A stretch of DNA of 64,000 nucleotides from Fictibacillus solisalsi (GTDB lineage: Bacteria; Bacillota; Bacilli; Bacillales; Fictibacillaceae), in assembly GCF_900103485.1 (NCBI RefSeq), contig NZ_FNHW01000004.1:82577-146576 (forward strand). Reading direction: 5' to 3'. Positions 59,899 through 64,000 of this stretch are shown here, piece by piece; position 1 is the first letter of the stretch, and every line of letters begins with the position of its first letter. The position numbers and the translations under genes were made by a program. The notes under the pieces are model-generated. The model had not been told where the DNA came from and searched no databases. It saw nothing but the letters and a program-made list of their open reading frames with translations.

Positions 59899-61743
59899 TT
59901 ACTCCCCCTTTACCTTTTTTAAAGGAAGGGTAAAATGGATTGTCGTTCCCTGGCCCCATTCACTCTCAGCCCAGATGTCCCCGCCGTGGGCGAGCACAAT
60001 TTCCTTGGTAATCGCGAGGCCGAGGCCTGTACCCCCTAAATCTCTGGATCGGGCGCGGTCCACCCGGAAAAATCGGTCAAAGATTTTAGACACGTTGTTT
60101 TTCGGAATGCCGACCCCCTGGTCCGCAATGCTTACTTTTATTTTTCTGCCGTGAAGGGAAGCAGATACCGAAATGGAGCCTCCTTCAGGCGAGTATTTAA
60201 TTGCATTTGAGATGACGTTATCAACCACTTGTGTCATCTTGTCGGTGTCGATCTGCACCATAATTTTACGCTCCGGCAGGTTCCTTATAAAATGAAGGTG
60301 CTCGTGCTGCAGCATTTCAAACCGGTCGATAATGTCCTGCAAAAACTGGACAAGGTCGGTTTGAACAAAATTAAACTTGTAATCCTTGCTGTCCATTTTG
60401 GATAGCTGCAAAAGGTCGGTCACCAGGCGGATCATCCGTTCGGTTTCATTTTGCGTTACCTCCAAAAAGCGGGGAGCGATGTTCTCATCCTGCCATGCCC
60501 CTTCAGCCAGTGCTTCGAGATAACTCCTCATGGTGGTCAATGGGGTACGAAGCTCATGAGATACATTGAAAACAAACTCTCTGCGCTCATTTTCAATCTG
60601 CTCCTGCTCGGTTACGTCATGCAGAACGGCGATCAGACCGTTAACCGGTCCGCCTTCCTTCTGGATCACAGAGAAATTCGCACGCAGTACGTAATGAACC
60701 TTATCCGTGCTGAAATCAAGAAGCATGCTCTCATACTCATTGTACAGCTCGTCCCATGTATACTGGTCGTTCAGCCGGAGCAGCTCCAGCAGGGAATTGC
60801 CGAGTGCGTGCTGGCGTGAGATGTTCAGCATCTCCTCAGCCCGGTCGTTCATAAGGATAATGCACCCATCCCGGTCAGTGGCGATTACGCCATCGGTCAT
60901 ATACGTCAAGACCGAACGAAGCTTTCGCCTTTCGCTCTCAGTAATGGCTGTCGCTTCCTGCAGCTTTCGGGTCAGGTCATTGAACGTCATGGAAAGCTGA
61001 CCGATTTCATCATCGCCATACACCTGTACCTTACGCGAAAAGTCACCTCTTGCCATTACAAGGGCCTGCTTACGCATGTCGGCCATCGGGCGTGTGATTG
61101 TCCGCGCAAGAAAAATACCGAGTATCGCGGTTATTACCAGGGCAATAACGGTACCGGTTGTCAAAATTTTATTAATATCACTGATTTGCTTATACACGCT
61201 CTCAATCGATGATTTGACATAAATCGCGCCAAGAACCTGTTTATTCTTGTCCACTTGCTGATCCTTGCCGACAATAATAGGCTTGGCCCAGACAATGACA
61301 CGCTGATTCGTTGCGCGGTCATACATCTCGGATTGATCCTGGGTTCCGTTTAGAGCCAGCTTGATCTTGCTGTTCGTGCTGACCTGGCCGATCAAATTCT
61401 TGCTGTCGCTGCCAATGACTACACCGTCTTTGTTCAACACAAGAACGGACTTGATGTTTTCATCCTTGGTTTCATTGATCAGCTGGGCGATATCCGTTGT
61501 CAAATTGCTGTTGCCATCTTCTGTCGTTTCCTTCATCTGCTGAGCATCAAGAATCTTCTGCTCTGCGTTAAACTCAAAGAAATCCAGATTGTTTTTTAAT
61601 GCACTGATATAATTTTCCTTTAAGTTGTTTTCAAGGTTGTTGATGAAGTAAACGCTGATGACCTGCATGGCGATCAAAATGAGCAAAACATAGATCAATA
61701 CAAATTTAACGTGTATTGATCTGAAAAAGCCTACCTTATCCAT
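59899..61743 (-). CDS. walK: Essential sensor histidine kinase WalK
   Basis: A 614-residue kinase: two membrane helices (about 9-30 and 183-205) enclosing an extracellular PAS-like domain, then HAMP, a cytoplasmic PAS (TDGVIATDRDGCIILMNDRA), HisKA with FNVSHELRTPLTTMRSYL, and HATPase_c with NVISNAIKYSPEGG, DQGVGIP and GGTGLGLAI. It monitors lipid II or wall cleavage products and phosphorylates WalR to balance autolysin activity. It lies 4 nt after walR in the operon. Confidence 0.97.
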   Translation of the reverse strand: MDKVGFFRSIHVKFVLIYVLLILIAMQVISVYFINNLENNLKENYISALKNNLDFFEFNAEQKILDAQQMKETTEDGNSNLTTDIAQLINETKDENIKSVLVLNKDGVVIGSDSKNLIGQVSTNSKIKLALNGTQDQSEMYDRATNQRVIVWAKPIIVGKDQQVDKNKQVLGAIYVKSSIESVYKQISDINKILTTGTVIALVITAILGIFLARTITRPMADMRKQALVMARGDFSRKVQVYGDDEIGQLSMTFNDLTRKLQEATAITESERRKLRSVLTYMTDGVIATDRDGCIILMNDRAEEMLNISRQHALGNSLLELLRLNDQYTWDELYNEYESMLLDFSTDKVHYVLRANFSVIQKEGGPVNGLIAVLHDVTEQEQIENERREFVFNVSHELRTPLTTMRSYLEALAEGAWQDENIAPRFLEVTQNETERMIRLVTDLLQLSKMDSKDYKFNFVQTDLVQFLQDIIDRFEMLQHEHLHFIRNLPERKIMVQIDTDKMTQVVDNVISNAIKYSPEGGSISVSASLHGRKIKVSIADQGVGIPKNNVSKIFDRFFRVDRARSRDLGGTGLGLAITKEIVLAHGGDIWAESEWGQGTTIHFTLPLKKVKGE

Positions 61744-61747
61744 TTGT

Positions 61748-62452
61748 CTACTCCTGATCAGGATTTCGTAAGTAATAGCCCACGCCGCGTCTCGTTATAA
61801 TCCAAAGAGGATGGCTTGGGTTGTCTTCCACTTTTTCGCGGAGACGGCGGACGGTCACATCCACAGTCCGGACATCGCCAAAATAGTCGTACCCCCATAC
61901 GGTTTGAAGCAAATGCTCCCGTGTCATGACTTGTCCAATGTGCTTGGCCAAATAATACAGAAGCTCAAACTCCCGGTGTGTAAGCTCAATGGATTCCCCG
62001 CGCTTGGTCACAAGGTACGCATCCGGATGAATGGTGAGCGAACCAATGATAATCTCGTTGTTCTCATCCACTTCACGCTCTGTCTCCTGCTGATGGCGGC
62101 GCAGGTTCGCCTTTACACGGGCAATCAGCTCGCGCGTGCTGAACGGCTTGGTTACATAATCATCAGCCCCAAGCTCAAGTCCAAGGACCTTATCAATCTC
62201 CGAGTCTTTCGCCGTCAGCATGATAATCGGCGTATCGTACTTTTTCCGGACCTCACGGCAGACTTCCATTCCGTCCTTCATCGGAAGCATGATATCCAGA
62301 AGAATCATGTCCGGCTTCTCACTCTCTATCTTTTCGATCGCCGATACACCATCATACGCACAGGTGACCTGGAAACCTTCTTTCTCCAGATTGAACTGCA
62401 GAATATCTGCAATCGGCCTCTCGTCATCTACTACAAGAATCTTTTTGTCCAT
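61748..62452 (-). CDS. walR: Essential response regulator WalR
   Basis: A 234-residue OmpR-family regulator with phospho-acceptor D53 ([11 protein letters not shown]), [19 protein letters not shown], and a winged helix with [14 protein letters not shown] and [20 protein letters not shown]. It controls cell-wall hydrolase genes and is essential in Bacillus. It is the first gene of walRKHIJ and defines this as the origin-proximal region. AAAGGAGCG lies before the ATG. Confidence 0.97.
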   Translation of the reverse strand: MDKKILVVDDERPIADILQFNLEKEGFQVTCAYDGVSAIEKIESEKPDMILLDIMLPMKDGMEVCREVRKKYDTPIIMLTAKDSEIDKVLGLELGADDYVTKPFSTRELIARVKANLRRHQQETEREVDENNEIIIGSLTIHPDAYLVTKRGESIELTHREFELLYYLAKHIGQVMTREHLLQTVWGYDYFGDVRTVDVTVRRLREKVEDNPSHPLWIITRRGVGYYLRNPDQE

Positions 62453-62598
62453 CCGGTAGTCGCTCCTTTTTGGAAACCGTTAATTTTTAGTATCTATATA
62501 GATCATTGGATTGGATAATTTTTGGCATGTCTACCCTTCATTTTACCACAATATCTAAATTCTCCATAACGTCAGACTTCTAGTTAAAATGGAATAAT

Positions 62599-62618
62599 CC
62601 TCCTTTTCTTTAAGGAGG
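62599..62618 (-). terminator. Possible terminator after the PlsY-like gene
   Basis: CCTCCTT (62599-62605) and AAGGAGG (62612-62618), loop 6 nt, with only a loose T run on the minus strand. Confidence 0.45.
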
Positions 62619-62624
62619 ACCATT

Positions 62625-63203
62625 TTAAGGTTTCCCTGTCATTCGCAGGGCCAAATCCTCTTTTTGGACATAAACCACCAGCACCGAAATGATCAGCAGC
62701 AGCAGGGCCAGGGTAAGCACTTGATGGAACGCAAAATGCGCAACCGGCACGGCCAAAAAGGTCACCAGCCCCGCTACGGTCAAGCTCCTGCGTACCGCAA
62801 ACAAAACAAGAAACAGACCTGCTGCAGCCGCGGCAATCCGCCAGTCAAACACAAGAATTCCGCCGATAAAGCAGGCGACGCCTTTGCCGCCATGAAACTT
62901 CAGGGTGATCGGCCACAAATGCCCCACAATCACCATAAAAAAGGAAGCCAGCTGAAGGGCAGGGGAGAAGCCGAATGATTTGGCGAGCTGCACAGCGGCT
63001 GCCGCCTTGATCAGGTCGCCGGCAAGCGTCAAAATAAAACCCCATGGCCCAATGACGCGCCCTGCATTCCGTGCGCCAATATTGCCGGTGCCTTCCTTTC
63101 GAAGGTCGATCCCTTTTAACCATTTGGCCACCAGATACCCCGTCATAATGTTGCCGATAAAATAACAGCTCACCACGTACAGCACGATGTATACCGTCCC
63201 CAT
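62625..63203 (-). CDS. PlsY-family glycerol-3-phosphate acyltransferase
   Basis: A 192-residue membrane protein with about five helices. The three PlsY regions are visible: GIDLRKEGTGNIGARNAGR, HLWPITLKFHGGKGVA and a late weaker region (TVAGLVTFLAVPVAHF). PlsY transfers acyl groups from acyl-phosphate to glycerol-3-phosphate. The motifs are a little divergent (GTGN for GSGN, GARN for GATN), and the standard plsY of Bacillus (yneS) lies beside parE/parC, so this is probably a paralogue. GGAGGGG lies 8 nt before the ATG at 63203. Confidence 0.85.
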   Translation of the reverse strand: MGTVYIVLYVVSCYFIGNIMTGYLVAKWLKGIDLRKEGTGNIGARNAGRVIGPWGFILTLAGDLIKAAAAVQLAKSFGFSPALQLASFFMVIVGHLWPITLKFHGGKGVACFIGGILVFDWRIAAAAAGLFLVLFAVRRSLTVAGLVTFLAVPVAHFAFHQVLTLALLLLIISVLVVYVQKEDLALRMTGKP

Positions 63204-63284
63204 GCCTGTCACCCCTCCGTGCGAATTTTCTTAATCTATTCTATGGGCGGGGCCCTCTGCACGTGTAACTTTTAAAAAAATGTA

Positions 63285-63316
63285 GTAAAAAAGCATGCAG
63301 AACGGTAGCTGCATGC
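63285..63316 (-). terminator. Terminator of the tRNA operon
   Basis: GCATGCAG (63293-63300) and CTGCATGC (63309-63316), loop 8 nt; on the minus strand TTTTTTAC follows. It lies 51 nt after tRNA-Phe. Confidence 0.85.
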
Positions 63317-63366
63317 CTCTTGTGTCATGATCGTTTTAGGAATAGTAAATTGTTTTGCAAGTAAAA

Positions 63367-63442
<76 letters not shown>

Positions 63443-63452
63443 AAGATTTAGT

Positions 63453-63522
63453 ATTTCTGTCCGTCGGTTTCCTGTCTCTTCCTCTGCTAGTGGAAGCTGA
63501 CGTTGTGTATCCGTCGAGACAA
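63453..63522 (-). repeat. Spacer direct repeat, copy 1
   Basis: A 70-nt block upstream of tRNA-Phe that recurs at 63931-64000 with 3 mismatches. It contains TGTCTCTTCCTCT and GAAGCTGACGTTGTGTATCC. It has no match to a tRNA body. Confidence 0.85.
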
Positions 63523-63550
63523 CTCGCTGCCTTTTCACGATGCATTGCTC

Positions 63551-63587
63551 GTGACTGAACTATCCAGCCAAGATTTAGTATTACTAT
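63551..63587 (-). pseudogene. Fragment of a tRNA-Phe 5' end with its leader spacer
   Basis: GACTGAACTATCCAGCC plus AAGATTTAGTATT copies the 5' end of tRNA-Phe and its upstream spacer (63427-63456) with two changes. Only about 17 nt of tRNA body remain, so it cannot form a tRNA. Confidence 0.75.
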
Positions 63588-63597
63588 GAGAAAAAAA

Positions 63598-63673
63598 TGG
63601 CGGACCCGACCGGGGTCGAACCGGCGATCTCCTGCGTGACAGGCAGGCATGTTAACCACTACACCACGAGTCC
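63598..63673 (-). tRNA. tRNA-Asp (GTC), CCA encoded
   Basis: A 76-nt cloverleaf: acceptor GGACTCG/CGGGTCC with one G-U pair, anticodon loop CTGTCAC with anticodon GTC, T arm GGTTCGACCCC, genomic CCA. Confidence 0.97.
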
Positions 63674-63711
63674 AGTGAAACAATCTATAGTAAAGAGTTT
63701 TTCTTACAGGT

Positions 63712-63752
63712 TTTTTATGAAATAAAAAACTTGTATTTTTATTTCATAAAAA
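63712..63752. repeat. Perfect 17-bp AT-rich inverted repeat between tRNA-Asp and tRNA-Glu
   Basis: TTTTTATGAAATAAAAA (63712-63728) and TTTTTATTTCATAAAAA (63736-63752) around 7 nt. With T runs on both sides it may act as a terminator-like or processing hairpin within the tRNA transcript. Confidence 0.8.
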
Positions 63753-63756
63753 TACT

Positions 63757-63831
63757 TGGTGACCCGTACGGGATTCGAACCCGTGTTACCGCCGTGAAAG
63801 GGCGGTGTCTTAACCGCTTGACCAACGGGCC
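63757..63831 (-). tRNA. tRNA-Glu (TTC), CCA encoded
   Basis: A 75-nt cloverleaf: acceptor GGCCCGT/ACGGGTC with one G-U pair, anticodon loop CCTTTCA with anticodon TTC, T arm GGTTCGAATCC, genomic CCA. Confidence 0.97.
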
Positions 63832-63845
63832 ACTTGTAAGAAAAA

Positions 63846-63921
63846 TGGTGAGCCATGAAGGACTCGAACCTTCGACCCTCTGATTAAAAGTCAGATGCTC
63901 TACCAACTGAGCTAATGGCTC
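63846..63921 (-). tRNA. tRNA-Lys (TTT), CCA encoded
   Basis: A 76-nt cloverleaf: acceptor GAGCCAT/ATGGCTC, anticodon loop CTTTTAA with anticodon TTT, T arm GGTTCGAGTCC, genomic CCA. It lies 14 nt upstream of tRNA-Glu in transcription order. Confidence 0.97.
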
Positions 63922-63930
63922 TTGATGTAT

Positions 63931-64000
63931 ATTTCTGTCCGTTGGTTCCCTGTCTCTTCCTCTACTAGTGGAAGCTGACGTTGTGTATCCGTCGAGACAA
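63931..64000 (-). repeat. Spacer direct repeat, copy 2 (reaches window edge)
   Basis: A 70-nt block upstream of tRNA-Lys, identical to 63453-63522 apart from 3 positions. It may continue beyond the window, where another tRNA or tRNA fragment would be expected. Confidence 0.85.

Overview
The window reads as chromosomal DNA of a spore-forming member of the Bacillaceae. It carries an H-type small acid-soluble spore protein gene, a full walRKHIJ block followed by an HtrA-type protease and rlmH, a qoxABCD menaquinol oxidase operon and a liaIHFSR operon. Gene starts have strong AGGAGG-type ribosome sites with frequent TTG and GTG starts. The right end (tRNA-Lys, Glu, Asp and Phe upstream of walR) matches the origin-proximal layout of Bacillus. 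I cannot fix the genus from sequence alone.

Layout, left to right. 1-4.3 kb: a secreted phosphodiester glycosidase-like gene cut by the window edge, behind a likely PhoP box, then a MarR/HlyD/MFS efflux operon. 4.6-7.6 kb: proBA and a small membrane protein. 7.6-11.6 kb (minus): qoxABCD. 12-15.4 kb (minus): a DEAD-box helicase and a threonine-degradation pair (kbl plus an SDR-type threonine dehydrogenase). 15.8-19.3 kb (minus): liaIH-liaFSR without liaG. 19.6-21.1 kb (minus): a chromosomal actin-like ParM/ParR pair. 21.5-26.9 kb: a purine permease, sspH, a beta-helix protein and a secreted PhoX-like protein.

27-36.9 kb: an RlmN paralogue, a sugar cluster (ROK regulator, NagB-like isomerase, ROK kinase, GH4 glycosidase and a divergent Gfo/Idh/MocA oxidoreductase) and a MarR-controlled lrgAB pair with a consensus promoter inside a tandem operator. 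37-42.6 kb: a short-chain acid module, with 3-hydroxybutyrate dehydrogenase and a GntP-type permease facing a lactonase and an iron alcohol dehydrogenase, which together look able to degrade gamma-butyrolactone or acyl-homoserine lactones, followed by another SDR. 42.6-44.7 kb: a secreted protein with four BIG2 Ig-like repeats. 45-49.6 kb: a four-gene operon (YfcC transporter, RpiR regulator, M20 amidohydrolase, N-succinylamino acid racemase/MenC family) that fits N-acyl amino acid use. 49.6-53.3 kb: an ABC exporter followed by a two-component system, with a decayed copy of the exporter ATPase upstream.

53.9-63.2 kb (minus): YggT, RlmH, a CxxH/CxxC mini-protein, an intergenic repeat element, HtrA, WalJ-I-H-K-R and a second PlsY-type acyltransferase. 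63.4-64 kb (minus): four tRNA genes with duplicated spacer DNA and a fragment of a tRNA-Phe 5' end.

The observations most worth following are the chromosomal ParMR system with a palindrome upstream; the sspH promoter nested in the loop of the upstream terminator so that only readthrough RNA hides its ribosome site; the lactonase/dehydrogenase pair with an adjacent cre-like site; the NSAR operon; and the transporter-less GH4 cluster. No CRISPR array, insertion sequence or prophage is visible.
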